The notes under the pieces were generated by a model. It saw only the letters and a program-made list of their open reading frames with translations, was not told the origin of the DNA and did not search any database. From Lachnospiraceae bacterium (lineage in GTDB: Bacteria; Bacillota; Clostridia; Lachnospirales; Lachnospiraceae), in the NCBI GenBank assembly GCA_022769665.1, contig JALEIR010000082.1, positions 1 through 63,239 of the forward strand: 63,239 bases of DNA, in the 5' to 3' direction. The translations under genes were made by a program, and so were the position numbers. Shown piece by piece: positions 15,969 to 24,417 of the stretch. The stretch's first letter is position 1; the number at the start of each line of letters is the position of its first letter.

Positions 15969-17573
15969 CTAATTCCAATCCTCATTCAGCCAGTTTCTCA
16001 ACAGATTGGCTGCTGCTTCCGGATTGTCATCTACAAACTTTTCTATCATCTTTCTGGTCTCGGACTTAGTCTCTACATCAATATCCTCCAATACGCTCTC
16101 CGGCGTGGACTGCAACATGGATTCCACAGAAAGTTCTTCTTCCTCCTCAACTTTCTGTTTGGAGCGCATACTTCTGAATACTACGAATGCCAAAAGTCCC
16201 AGAATCAATACAATCATCACAATGCTGAGAATATCCGTGCCGCTGACACCCATCCCCTCTTTGTCAAAGAAAACAGGAGATTCATACGCTATAATTGTAA
16301 TCTTATCCTCGCTGATTCCGGTGGCATTTGCTGCCATGCTGTAATACTCGGGATCCACCTCCAGCTTGATGTCCTCACTGTGGGCATCCTTAAATTCTTC
16401 CCAGGTAACGCCGTCCAACAGCCCCTGACGTTTTACCGTTTCCTCATGGTATTCCCGCAGTTTTATCAGGGAAATTGCCACAGAAGAGTTCTCATAGTTA
16501 ATGCCTCCGGCAGGAGTCACCTTGCTGGTAGCCCTCTCATTGGGTAGATATGAAGTAGAGCTTTCGGTCTGAGTTGTCTCGCTGCTGCCGTAATCGGGAT
16601 TTACATAAGTTGTCAGGTTCTCACCGTCATTGGAATCTGTCCCGGGGATACCGCCTCCGTCATTGGTACTGCTGGACTCGAACAAATCCTGTTGGGCATA
16701 CAGACCCTGAGTGTAGCCTTCGTTGGCATAATACTCCTTAACCGACTCCTGATATTCGGAGAAATCCACATCCAGATGGCTTGTTACCGTGGCGTTTGTA
16801 TACTGATTGGTTCCCAAAAGTACTCTCTTTAACTGGTTTGCAATCATGGATTCACTCTGATTTTTCAATTCCTGCAGAGAACTTGCGATTCCCGCTGCCG
16901 AATAGTCGTCACCACCCGCAAACAGCAGGTTTGCGTCCGTGTCCATGATGGTGATATTTGCCGTTGTTGCATTTCCGAGAGAAGTAGCTGCACATCTGGC
17001 TAATCCTGCAGCCTGCGAGGAAGTGAGATTTCCGTCCAACTCCAATGTGATAAATGCGGAAGCCTCCTCCTGTTGGGATGCCAATGTACCGTTTCGGGAA
17101 GGAATATCCAGAATCACCGTAGCCCTCTTGACAGAGCTCTGAGCCTGCAATGTCTTTTGAAGTTCAGCCTGTTTATACAGCTGCCATTGTCTCTCCTTGT
17201 CGGCAGAAGTAGCAGACATGCTGTCATTCACAAAGTCGTCATATTTCATAACGTCGGAGGAAATGCCCGCAGAACCCAATGCCAGATTTGCCTGATACAA
17301 TTGGTCCGTCACGACTTCAATCGTCAGAGCATCGTCCGACTCTCTGTGTGTAATGCCGGCTCCGTTCAGGATATCCACTACCTCAGCCGATTCCGATGTA
17401 TTGGCATAGGTGCCCAGCTTTGTATACTGCGGTCTTGAAACAGCATACATCACAATCACAAAAGTAAAAACTACCGTTGCGGCAATGATAACGATAATTG
17501 TCTTTTGCTTTGTGGTAAACTTATTCCACCATTCCTGTATTTTGGCCCATATTTCTTTCAGCTTGTCAGCCAT
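15969..17573 (-). CDS. fliF: Flagellar MS-ring protein FliF
   Basis: FliF forms the membrane-embedded MS ring on which the basal body is built. The 534-residue protein has an N-terminal helix (about residues 24-46, TIIVIIAATVVFTFVIVMYAV), secretin-like ring-building motifs (YQANLALGSAGI ... RQWQLYKQAELQKTLQ), a long variable loop, a second helix (about 448-467, DILSIVMIVLILGLLAFVVF) and a C-terminal FliG-binding tail (DDNPEAAANLLRNWLNED). All these landmarks are normal. It follows fliE by 27 bases. Confidence 0.97.
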   Translation of the reverse strand: MADKLKEIWAKIQEWWNKFTTKQKTIIVIIAATVVFTFVIVMYAVSRPQYTKLGTYANTSESAEVVDILNGAGITHRESDDALTIEVVTDQLYQANLALGSAGISSDVMKYDDFVNDSMSATSADKERQWQLYKQAELQKTLQAQSSVKRATVILDIPSRNGTLASQQEEASAFITLELDGNLTSSQAAGLARCAATSLGNATTANITIMDTDANLLFAGGDDYSAAGIASSLQELKNQSESMIANQLKRVLLGTNQYTNATVTSHLDVDFSEYQESVKEYYANEGYTQGLYAQQDLFESSSTNDGGGIPGTDSNDGENLTTYVNPDYGSSETTQTESSTSYLPNERATSKVTPAGGINYENSSVAISLIKLREYHEETVKRQGLLDGVTWEEFKDAHSEDIKLEVDPEYYSMAANATGISEDKITIIAYESPVFFDKEGMGVSGTDILSIVMIVLILGLLAFVVFRSMRSKQKVEEEEELSVESMLQSTPESVLEDIDVETKSETRKMIEKFVDDNPEAAANLLRNWLNEDWN

Positions 17574-17600
17574 GGTATTTCTCCCCGTATTGTCTCAAAA

Positions 17601-17930
17601 TTAAATCTGTATCTGCATAATCTCCCGATAAGATTCCATAAGCTTATCGCGGATGGCAACCGTATACTGCAGTGCCGTGGAGGCTTTCTGCAGAGCAATT
17701 GTCAAATCATGTGTATTATCCGTCTCCCCCAACGCAAACTTAATCTCCTCATTCTCCGCATCGGAAAGATAACTGTTGGTGGTTTTGATATTATCGATTG
17801 CCGTATTCAAAATAGAATCAAATAGTGTACCGTCTGTTTTTTTATCGTTGCTCCCCAGTATACCCGTCAGCGTACCGACGGAGGACACGCCGCTAACCCC
17901 GGAAAGACCCGTTAATTTTGAAATATCCAT
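17601..17930 (-). CDS. fliE: Flagellar hook-basal body complex protein FliE
   Basis: FliE links the MS ring to the rod and export gate. The 109-residue product shows the conserved C-terminal FliE pattern (LTIALQKASTALQYTVAIRD followed by KLMESYREIMQIQI). The N-terminus is Gly/Ser/Val-rich and variable. Length is in the family range. It lies between flgC and fliF as in Bacillus and other Clostridia. Confidence 0.95.
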   Translation of the reverse strand: MDISKLTGLSGVSGVSSVGTLTGILGSNDKKTDGTLFDSILNTAIDNIKTTNSYLSDAENEEIKFALGETDNTHDLTIALQKASTALQYTVAIRDKLMESYREIMQIQI

Positions 17931-17970
17931 CTATGTACTCCTCTCAAACCTGTTGTCAGCTTACCAAAAG

Positions 17971-18420
17971 TCAACTGTTCAACTGCAGTCCCTGTAAAGC
18001 CATGGATTTACTGGCATTAAATGCAGTGGCATTTGCCTCGTAAGCCCGGCTGGCATCAATCATGTTTGTCATCTCTGTAACAATATTCACATTTGGATAG
18101 GTTACATAACCGTTCTCGTCCGCATCGGGATGAGAGGGGTCGTAAACCATATTCATTTCCGTCTCATAGTCCTGATATACACCGTTTACCTTCACACCCT
18201 GCCCGCTGTACCCGTGACTGTAAGCTGCCTGTCCAAGCACACGGCTGAAGGAAGTCTGTCCGCCTTTCTCTTCGAAGGTTACCACTTTTCTACGGTAAGG
18301 CGTACCATCCTCTGTCCTTGTGGTACTGGCATTCGCTACATTCTCGGAAATCACATCCATACGATATCTCTGTGCAGTCATTCCGGAAGCATTAATATTA
18401 AAAGCAGAAAACATACTCAT
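17971..18420 (-). CDS. flgC: Flagellar basal-body rod protein FlgC
   Basis: FlgC is a proximal rod subunit. The 149-residue protein has the rod signature near the N-terminus (ASGMTAQRYRMDVISENVAN) and the conserved C-terminal helix (EMTNMIDASRAYEANATAFN), typical of FlgC. The family length is about 140. An ATAGGCG-like weak site precedes the ATG; close spacing (17 bases) after flgB suggests coupled expression. Confidence 0.96.
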   Translation of the reverse strand: MSMFSAFNINASGMTAQRYRMDVISENVANASTTRTEDGTPYRRKVVTFEEKGGQTSFSRVLGQAAYSHGYSGQGVKVNGVYQDYETEMNMVYDPSHPDADENGYVTYPNVNIVTEMTNMIDASRAYEANATAFNASKSMALQGLQLNS

Positions 18421-18437
18421 CGCCTATACTCCTTTCA

Positions 18438-18827
18438 TCACTTCATTACAGTCTGTAAATTGGTAAACTCTTGGGTAATACCGGTAAGAAGTCCCTGGTA
18501 CTTCAGTTGGTTCTCCGCAAGCATAACATTCTCATTCTCTATATCCACGTTGTTTCCGTCCAGACGATAGGAATAATTTGAGTAGTCGGTATAGGTTCTG
18601 ACATCAAGATTCTTGGACTTTGCCGCCTCCACTTTGGAATCCATCGACTGATAGCGATTGCTTCCCAATGCTTTTTTCAACACAGATTCAAAGGCAACAT
18701 CCTGTCTTTTGTAGCCCGGTGTATCAACATTGGCAATATTATTGGAGATTGCCTCATTTCGCAGCCAGCTGGCGTCTGCAGCCTTGTCCAATATGTTCAC
18801 ATAGTCAAATACATTTGTTTGAATCAT
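18438..18827 (-). CDS. flgB: Flagellar basal-body rod protein FlgB
   Basis: FlgB is the first rod subunit and here the first gene of the flagellar operon. The 129-residue protein contains the rod motif LRNEAISNNIANVDTPGYKR (about residues 22-41) and the C-terminal VMLAENQLKYQGLLTGI helix. The length is normal. It is preceded by GGTGAAAC and by tandem promoter-like sequences in the gap after codY. The flgB-flgC-fliE order behind codY mirrors the Bacillus subtilis fla/che operon. Confidence 0.96.
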   Translation of the reverse strand: MIQTNVFDYVNILDKAADASWLRNEAISNNIANVDTPGYKRQDVAFESVLKKALGSNRYQSMDSKVEAAKSKNLDVRTYTDYSNYSYRLDGNNVDIENENVMLAENQLKYQGLLTGITQEFTNLQTVMK

Positions 18828-18877
18828 GTTTCACCTGTGCCTTTCCGAACGAGCGGATAATCCGCCCACTCTATTCT

Positions 18878-18964
18878 ATTATAGTTTATTTCGGCAAAAA
18901 AACAATAGATAATGTAGTATTTCTTAGAAAAAGTACATTATATTGTATTTTCTGTAAAAAACAA
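18878..18964 (-). promoter_or_regulatory. Tandem promoter-like sequences and candidate CodY box before flgB
   Basis: Reading the minus strand, two similar promoters are visible: TTGTTT-N16-TATAAT with elements at 18959-18964/18937-18942 (distal) and at 18900-18905/18878-18883 (proximal). Between the elements of the distal one, 18946-18960 reads TATTTTCTGTAAAAA, matching 11 of 15 positions of the CodY consensus AATTTTCWGAAAATT. CodY represses the fla/che operon in Bacillus subtilis, so control by the adjacent codY product is plausible but unproven. Confidence 0.5.
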
Positions 18965-18997
18965 AGGGATTTATTATCTGTCATAATAAATCCCTTT
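18956..18997 (-). terminator. Intrinsic terminator of codY
   Basis: A perfect 14-bp stem (18963-18976 with 18984-18997, 7-nt loop) is followed on the minus strand by GTTTTTT. It separates codY from the flagellar operon; the distal flgB promoter-like sequence overlaps its base. Confidence 0.92.
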
Positions 18998-19026
18998 ACC
19001 TCATTCAATCCGTTTCACCATATTCT

Positions 19027-19815
19027 CTATTTTTGTTGATTTTTATGCTTCAGTTCTTCAATCTCATCAAACACCACATCATTCAGTACCTTAATATAAG
19101 TTCCCTTCATGCCGGACGAGCGAGATTCGATTACTCCGGCACTCTCAAATTTCCTCAATGCATTGACAATAACGGAACGGGTAATCCCGACTCTGTCCGC
19201 AATTTTGCTGGCAACCAGAATTCCTTCCATACCGCCCAATTCGTCAAAAATATGAGTAATTGCTTCCATTTCCGAAAAGGACAACGTGCTGATTGCAGAT
19301 TTTACCACCGCTATCTTTCTGCTCTCCTCCGCACTTTCCTCATTGACCGCCCGTAACATTTCAAGTCCCACAACCGTTGAACCATACTCACAGAGGATGA
19401 TATCATCGATATCGTACTGCATGTCACACTTGTAAATAAACAGAGTGCCCAGACGTTCTCCGGCAATCTCTATCGGTGTAATAATAGCCTGAATTTTTTT
19501 GATATCGGGGCTCTCGAATCCAAGGGTCTCCAGATTGACATTTTCCTTGGTGGAAAGCACACCCAGCAGTCTCTCATTCAACATGGAATCAATAAATCCG
19601 CCGATGTTTTCGTCCAAAAGCTCCGTAATCGATTCAATTCCTTCCGATTTTCCCACTCCCAGAACCTTCCCTTTACGGCTGATTACCAAGACATTGGAAT
19701 TTAAAATTTCACGCATCACCTTACAGATATCATTAAACACAACCTTGCTGGAATTATTATTATGCAGCAGTTTACCTATTTTTCTGGTCTTATCTAACAA
19801 CTGTACACTACTCAT
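19027..19815 (-). CDS. codY: GTP-sensing global transcriptional regulator CodY
   Basis: CodY senses GTP and branched-chain amino acids and represses nutrient-limitation genes, including motility in Bacillus subtilis. The 262-residue protein has the N-terminal GAF domain (MSSVQLLDKTRKIGKLL ... EIAGERLGTLFIYK) and a C-terminal winged helix with the recognition helix IADRVGITRSVIVNALRK. The start at 19813-19815 is chosen because GGAGG lies about seven bases upstream; a second in-frame ATG at 19819-19821 is too close to it. The gene has its own terminator. In Bacillus xerC-hslVU lie between topA and codY; they are absent here. Confidence 0.97.
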   Translation of the reverse strand: MSSVQLLDKTRKIGKLLHNNNSSKVVFNDICKVMREILNSNVLVISRKGKVLGVGKSEGIESITELLDENIGGFIDSMLNERLLGVLSTKENVNLETLGFESPDIKKIQAIITPIEIAGERLGTLFIYKCDMQYDIDDIILCEYGSTVVGLEMLRAVNEESAEESRKIAVVKSAISTLSFSEMEAITHIFDELGGMEGILVASKIADRVGITRSVIVNALRKFESAGVIESRSSGMKGTYIKVLNDVVFDEIEELKHKNQQK

Positions 19816-19920
19816 GTCCATTCCTCCGTCTTTCTACACGTGTCTACGGAAACTATGAGAACATTGTATCACATAAATAAACTGTTTTCAATGCATAAAT
19901 TATGAATATATTCCATTTTT

Positions 19921-21999
19921 TTATGATTTATGAGACAATTCCGACAAAACGTTATAACCGCATTGTTCATTCGCACATACCAGCTTGTTTCCCTTGGATA
20001 CAAGCACCGAACCACATCTGGGACATTTCTCTCCAGTGGGCTTCTGCCATACCATGAAATCACAGTTCGGATTATCAATACAGCCGTAATACTTTCTTCC
20101 TTTTTTCGTTTTTTTCATTACCACATCCTTACCGCATTTCGGACAGGCAACACCGATTTTTTCAAAATAAGGTTTTGTATTACGACATTCCGGGAATCCC
20201 GGGCAAGCAAGGAAACGTCCGTGAGGACCATACTTTATCACCATCTGTCTGCCGCAGAGGTCACATACCTCATCACTGACCTCGTCCGCTATCGTCACCT
20301 CAGACAAATCCTTCTCTGCCCGTTTTACCGCCTCGTCCAAATCAGGATAGAAATTGGAAATAATGGTCTTCCACTTGACGCTTCCTTCTTCCACACCATC
20401 CAAAAGTGCTTCCATGTTTGCAGTAAAATTCACATCCACAATGGTGGGGAATGCGTCCTTCATCATATTGTTTACAACTTCGCCAAGCTCGGTTACATAT
20501 AAGTTTTTGCTTTCCTTGGCAATATAGCGCCTTGCCAGAATGGTTGTAATGGTAGGGGCATAGGTACTTGGTCTGCCGATTCCAAGCTCCTCCAGGGCTT
20601 TCACCAAAGAAGCCTCTGTATAATGGGCAGGAGGCTGTGTAAAGTGTTGTTTCGGATCAAAAGACACAAATGACAACTCACTGTCCTGGTTCAATTCACC
20701 GCTTAAACTGTTCTCCTCCTCTTTATCATCCTCCGAAACATAAACGCTCATAAAGCCGTCAAATTTCCGGGAAGATGCCGAAAGTGTAAATACCTGTTCT
20801 CCCGCCTGTATCTTTACTGAGGTAGTTTCATACTTTGCGGCACTCATCCGGCTGGCCACAAACCGTTTCCATATCAGTTGATAAAGACGGAATAAATCTC
20901 TTGGCAGTTCATCCTTGATTTCCAGCGGAATTCTGTCTAAATCCGTAGGGCGGATAGCTTCATGGGCATCCTGAATTTTCTGACTGTTCTTCTTCGCTGT
21001 AGTCTCACCCGATAGATATGCCTCTCCGTAATGAGAACCGATAAACTCCGCCGCCATTGCTTCCGCTTCTTCGGATACTCGTGTGGAATCGGTACGCAGA
21101 TAGGTAATCAGACCAACAGTGCCCTCTCCTTTGATATCAACGCCCTCATAAAGCTGCTGTGCCAGCCGCATGGTTTTCTGAGTAGAGAAATTCAAGGTTT
21201 TGCTGGCTTCCTGTTGTAAAGTTGATGTGGTGAAAGGAAGAGGTGCCTTCTTTAACCGCTCTCCCTTCTTCACTTCCGTGACCCTGTACTTCTCATTCTT
21301 CAACGATGTCTGAATAGCTTCCGCCTGTTCTTTACAGGTTATATTCTGCTTTTCCCTGACGGTACCGTAATACTTTGCAGTAATTGGCTTTTTCTCGCCT
21401 TTCACATTTAAATTGACATCAAGACTCCAGTATTCTTCAGGGACAAAATCATTGATTTCATCCTCTCTGTCACAGATAATACGCAATGCCACTGACTGAA
21501 CTCTTCCGGCGCTAAGGCCTCTCTTAATTTTTGCCCAGAGGAGCGGAGATATCCGATACCCCACCATTCTGTCAAGAGCGCGTCTCGCCTGTTGGGCATC
21601 CACCAGATTCATATTAATTTCACGGGGATGCTTCAGCGACTCTTTCACTGCATTCTTAGTTATTTCATTAAAGGTAATACGGTAAACCTTTTTATCTTCC
21701 AGTTTTAGCGCATGATACAAATGCCATGAAATAGCTTCTCCCTCTCGGTCAGGGTCGGTTGCAAGATAAATTTTCTCTGCCTTTTTTACTTCCTTTCGCA
21801 GGTTTGCCAGGATGTCTCCCTTTCCTCTTATGGTAATATATTTAGGTTCATAATCATGCTCCACATCAATTCCCAGCGAACTTTTCGGCAAGTCACGTAC
21901 ATGCCCGTTGCTGGCTGCCACCTCATAATTTGACCCAAGAAATTTTTTGATGGTTTTCACCTTGGCCGGTGACTCCACGATTACCAGATACTTTGCCAT
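19921..21999 (-). CDS. topA: DNA topoisomerase I
   Basis: TopA relaxes negatively supercoiled DNA. The 692-residue type IA enzyme has the N-terminal TOPRIM domain (YLVIVESPAKVKTIKKFLG with E9; TDPDREGEAI with D82/D84/E86), the active-site tyrosine Y300 in ITYLRTDSTRVS, and at the C-terminus three four-cysteine zinc ribbons (CDLCGRQMV, CPKCGKDVV, CPRCGSVLV). Length and layout are typical for Firmicutes. Upstream, the minus strand shows TTAACA-N16-TATTAT. Position next to codY reflects the conserved dprA-topA-codY-flagella neighbourhood, but here dprA has been separated by other genes. Confidence 0.97.
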   Translation of the reverse strand: MAKYLVIVESPAKVKTIKKFLGSNYEVAASNGHVRDLPKSSLGIDVEHDYEPKYITIRGKGDILANLRKEVKKAEKIYLATDPDREGEAISWHLYHALKLEDKKVYRITFNEITKNAVKESLKHPREINMNLVDAQQARRALDRMVGYRISPLLWAKIKRGLSAGRVQSVALRIICDREDEINDFVPEEYWSLDVNLNVKGEKKPITAKYYGTVREKQNITCKEQAEAIQTSLKNEKYRVTEVKKGERLKKAPLPFTTSTLQQEASKTLNFSTQKTMRLAQQLYEGVDIKGEGTVGLITYLRTDSTRVSEEAEAMAAEFIGSHYGEAYLSGETTAKKNSQKIQDAHEAIRPTDLDRIPLEIKDELPRDLFRLYQLIWKRFVASRMSAAKYETTSVKIQAGEQVFTLSASSRKFDGFMSVYVSEDDKEEENSLSGELNQDSELSFVSFDPKQHFTQPPAHYTEASLVKALEELGIGRPSTYAPTITTILARRYIAKESKNLYVTELGEVVNNMMKDAFPTIVDVNFTANMEALLDGVEEGSVKWKTIISNFYPDLDEAVKRAEKDLSEVTIADEVSDEVCDLCGRQMVIKYGPHGRFLACPGFPECRNTKPYFEKIGVACPKCGKDVVMKKTKKGRKYYGCIDNPNCDFMVWQKPTGEKCPRCGSVLVSKGNKLVCANEQCGYNVLSELSHKS

Positions 22000-22028
22000 T
22001 GTCAGCTCCCCTTATTCTTGTTTCTTCT

Positions 22029-22056
22029 ATAATATACGCGTTTCTCCGAATGTTAA
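22029..22056 (-). promoter_or_regulatory. Candidate sigma-A promoter of topA
   Basis: On the minus strand TTAACA (22051-22056) and TATTAT (22029-22034) are separated by 16 bases, about 30 bases before the topA ATG. The motif fit is good; no transcript evidence exists. Confidence 0.5.
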
Positions 22057-22225
22057 TCGTGAACCACTATACACCAAAATAAGGAAGGGCGCAAGTTTTT
22101 TATAAATTTTTAACAGTTCCCCAAGAATGAACCATGAACATGTCCTGCCGAAGTTTTGCAAGCTGTTGTAATTTTACCTATTTTGCAAGAAAAATAAAAA
22201 AATTTTGAAAAATCAAAAAAAGTGC

Positions 22226-22254
22226 TTGCTTTTTTCTCGTGTATGTATTATGAT
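22226..22254 (+). promoter_or_regulatory. Promoter of the tRNA-Glu gene
   Basis: TTGCTT (22226-22231), a 17-base spacer and TATGAT (22249-22254) lie 33 bases before the tRNA. Just after the expected start site a 7-bp hairpin (AAGTACC at 22259-22265 and GGTACTT at 22274-22280) forms a short structured leader. Confidence 0.65.
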
Positions 22255-22286
22255 TAGCAAGTACCGCGGTTGTGGTACTTGTTGAT

Positions 22287-22358
22287 GGCTGATTGGTCAA
22301 GCGGTTAAGACGCCGCCCTCTCACGGCGGAAACAGGGGTTCGATTCCCCTATCAGCTG
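22287..22358 (+). tRNA. tRNA-Glu, anticodon CTC
   Basis: The cloverleaf folds well: acceptor arms GGCTGAT/ATCAGCT (with one G-U pair at 1-72), D arm around TTGGTCAAGCGGTTAAGA, anticodon stem CCGCC/GGCGG with loop CTCTCAC (anticodon CTC, reading GAG), and T arm AGGGG TTCGATT CCCCT. The discriminator base is G and CCA is not encoded. Resemblance to Bacillus tRNA-Glu supports the amino acid call. Confidence 0.95.
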
Positions 22359-22388
22359 CTCTATTCAATAGAATAGCCCAACCCAAGG

Positions 22389-22420
22389 ATGTCGAAACCA
22401 AGTGGTTTTGGCATTTTTAT
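22389..22420 (+). terminator. Intrinsic terminator after tRNA-Glu
   Basis: An 11-bp stem with two G-U pairs (22389-22399 with 22404-22414) is followed by TTTTTAT. It is placed 30 bases after the tRNA. Confidence 0.8.
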
Positions 22421-22720
22421 TTTGCCTACTCCACTCTTTCTCTTTTCACAGTTTCTCTTTTCGCAGAAACGCTCTTAATGGGGGGAATTTCTACCGGTTC
22501 TCAGATTTTTACATAAAAAAGCAAACTCCCCGAATAACCGAAAGCATAATCTATTCCGGTACGGCTATTTCTGCTTTTCTTAAAATTCATCCGTAGTCTA
22601 CGTCCTTTTCTTACGGTTCTTTTTGACTTTCTTCGATTTTAACCGTTATCATCCTACATAATACGGTAAACGGCTCAATTCTGAACAAAGCTTTTTGTCA
22701 CCTAACGTCCATTTTCTTCA
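22421..22720. other. Gene-free stretch between the tRNA terminator and the XRE-AbrB gene
   Basis: No convincing ORF with a ribosome site is seen here. The only structure is an imperfect long hairpin at 22517-22578: outer AAAAGC/GCTTTT and inner GAATAACCG with CGGCTATTT. Read on the minus strand it could end transcription from the XRE-AbrB gene, since TTTTTT follows the outer arm. Confidence 0.4.
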
Positions 22721-23131
22721 TTATTTTCCAAGCTGTGCCATCATGCTTAAAAAGCCTTCTTCTTTGATAACAGCAATCCCGGAGGCTTCATCTCCCAGCA
22801 CGATGAGATTGTCCCCGGGTTCAATACCGAATACCTTCCTTGCCTTTGCAGGAATCACAATCTGTCCTTTGTCTCCCACCTTTACCACGCCAAACATATG
22901 CTTTCCCTTTGGCGGCGCAGCAAGGCCGGTAGCCTTGCTGTCATAATTCACCAAATCATCCAGGGACACATCAAGGACATCCGCAATCTGCTTACACTTT
23001 TCTACATCCGGCAGGGATTCTCCGGTCTCATACTTTGACAAGGTCTGCCTGCTGACATTGATTTTATCTGCCAGCTCCTCCTGGGAAAGTCCTTTCATTT
23101 TTCTGAGTGACATCAAATTGTCCTTAAACAT
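22721..23131 (-). CDS. XRE-family regulator fused to an AbrB/SpoVT DNA-binding domain
   Basis: The 136-residue protein (start MFKDNLMSLRKMKG at 23129-23131, preceded by GAAGGAA) joins two DNA-binding modules. Residues about 3-60 form an XRE helix-turn-helix (LSQEELADKINVSRQTLSKY), and residues about 77-122 form a swapped-hairpin AbrB/SpoVT domain (FGVVKVGDKGQIVIPAKAR). No sensor domain is visible. Its start overlaps the end of the acyltransferase gene by eight bases, so the two are translationally linked. It is likely a transcription factor, perhaps regulating its own operon (inference). Confidence 0.88.
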   Translation of the reverse strand: MFKDNLMSLRKMKGLSQEELADKINVSRQTLSKYETGESLPDVEKCKQIADVLDVSLDDLVNYDSKATGLAAPPKGKHMFGVVKVGDKGQIVIPAKARKVFGIEPGDNLIVLGDEASGIAVIKEEGFLSMMAQLGK

Positions 23132-24221
23132 TGTTTTCACGTTCCTTCTTTTTTCCAGAATTTTTTTTGATTCCGAGTACACACCATCTTATCAACGGAA
23201 TTCTTGAAATCACCTCGTACAAAAGCAGCCCGCCTGCAAACGCTGCAAGCGTTACCAGAAAATAGATCATAATTGCCGGAAGACTCGTATACTTTGTCAG
23301 GAAGTAAGCACTTGCAGATAGTGCTAAATAATGAAATACGTATAATCCAAAGCTTTTCCTTGCCATAAATGCGCTGAATTTACCGGAATTGTCTCCCCAT
23401 CTCTTAAAACAGCCAATCAGTGCAAGGCACATCATCCATGCATAGGCAATGGCCATGGGACTGTTTACTGCCGGAGCCTCAGCATAATTTTGTCCGAAGG
23501 TAACATAAGTATATGCCACTCCAAGTATAAGTGCTGCTATCAATAGTGGAACACTGTACTTCTTCAGGTAGTCCGTAATTTCCTCATGAGAGAAAACATA
23601 ATACCCTAGCAGAAAGCCAAAACCATAAATTCCAAACCGATATACCGCAATTATGGGGGTATTTAAAATCTGTGCCGCCCCCCAGGCCGCAATACCAAAA
23701 AGAATCAAAATCAGAATATTTGCCTTTGCACCCCATTTGTACAGTCTGCCCTTCTCCAACTTTCGAACGAGGAGAAGAACCGCCGAAAGGACCCACATGA
23801 CCTGAATGGTCCAAAGGACTCCCGTACCGGACAAACACATGATAAAATATATCACCGGTGCCGGCACCCCACTCATGGTGTCAAAAGCATGACTGATCTC
23901 CATGCTGACATACCCCTGTACCCATCCGAACGCCAGCAGGCCTATGGTTGACGGAACCAGCAGCTTTACGGTTCTTGCCCTCAGAAATTCTTTGTCACTG
24001 TGACTCTCCAGATAGAATCTGCTGCACATACCGCTGATGATAAACAAAATCAGCATAAACCAAGGATACAGCAGATACTGCACGGCATCCAGCCACGATA
24101 CATTTGCAATCGGACCGATTACCCCGAAGGTCATTACGGAATTGAACATATAAATGATATGATACAAAACAACCAGAATAATTGTGAAGGAACGAATGTT
24201 GTCTATGTAGTACTTTCTCAT
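23124..24221 (-). CDS. Acyltransferase 3 family integral membrane protein
   Basis: The 365-residue protein matches the acyltransferase-3 (OafA/YrhL-like) family: N-terminal YYIDNIRSFTIILVVLYHI with the conserved Arg and His, followed by about ten membrane helices, e.g. WFMLILFIISGMCSRFYLES, and a helix-rich C-terminus. Such proteins transfer acyl groups to surface polysaccharides, lipids or antibiotics in the membrane; the substrate here is unknown. AAAGGTGG precedes the ATG. TATAAT at 24254-24259 (minus strand) could be its -10 box. It is co-transcribed with the XRE-AbrB regulator downstream. Confidence 0.88.
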   Translation of the reverse strand: MRKYYIDNIRSFTIILVVLYHIIYMFNSVMTFGVIGPIANVSWLDAVQYLLYPWFMLILFIISGMCSRFYLESHSDKEFLRARTVKLLVPSTIGLLAFGWVQGYVSMEISHAFDTMSGVPAPVIYFIMCLSGTGVLWTIQVMWVLSAVLLLVRKLEKGRLYKWGAKANILILILFGIAAWGAAQILNTPIIAVYRFGIYGFGFLLGYYVFSHEEITDYLKKYSVPLLIAALILGVAYTYVTFGQNYAEAPAVNSPMAIAYAWMMCLALIGCFKRWGDNSGKFSAFMARKSFGLYVFHYLALSASAYFLTKYTSLPAIMIYFLVTLAAFAGGLLLYEVISRIPLIRWCVLGIKKNSGKKKERENNV

Positions 24222-24292
24222 ACTTTTACCACCTTTGCTATTATTTTTAACAGATTATATCAAAGACAGTTTTTCGTTTCTACCAATTATCC

Positions 24293-24319
24293 TTAACAAT
24301 TTTGCCGGCTTTTTGTTAA
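24293..24319 (-). promoter_or_regulatory. Candidate operator upstream of the acyltransferase/XRE-AbrB operon
   Basis: Perfect 7-bp inverted repeats TTAACAA (24293-24299) and TTGTTAA (24313-24319) flank a spacer containing GCCGGC. The site lies about 34 bases upstream of the candidate -10 box for the acyltransferase gene, where the neighbouring regulator might bind. The assignment is inference. Confidence 0.35.
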
Positions 24320-24417
24320 TTATTGTTGCATTTAATATTCTTTTTCACAGTTTGCCTTTCCATGAACATCTTTATCCCAAAGCGCCGACTCTCAGCTTTC
24401 AAAAGCCAGCATATTCC

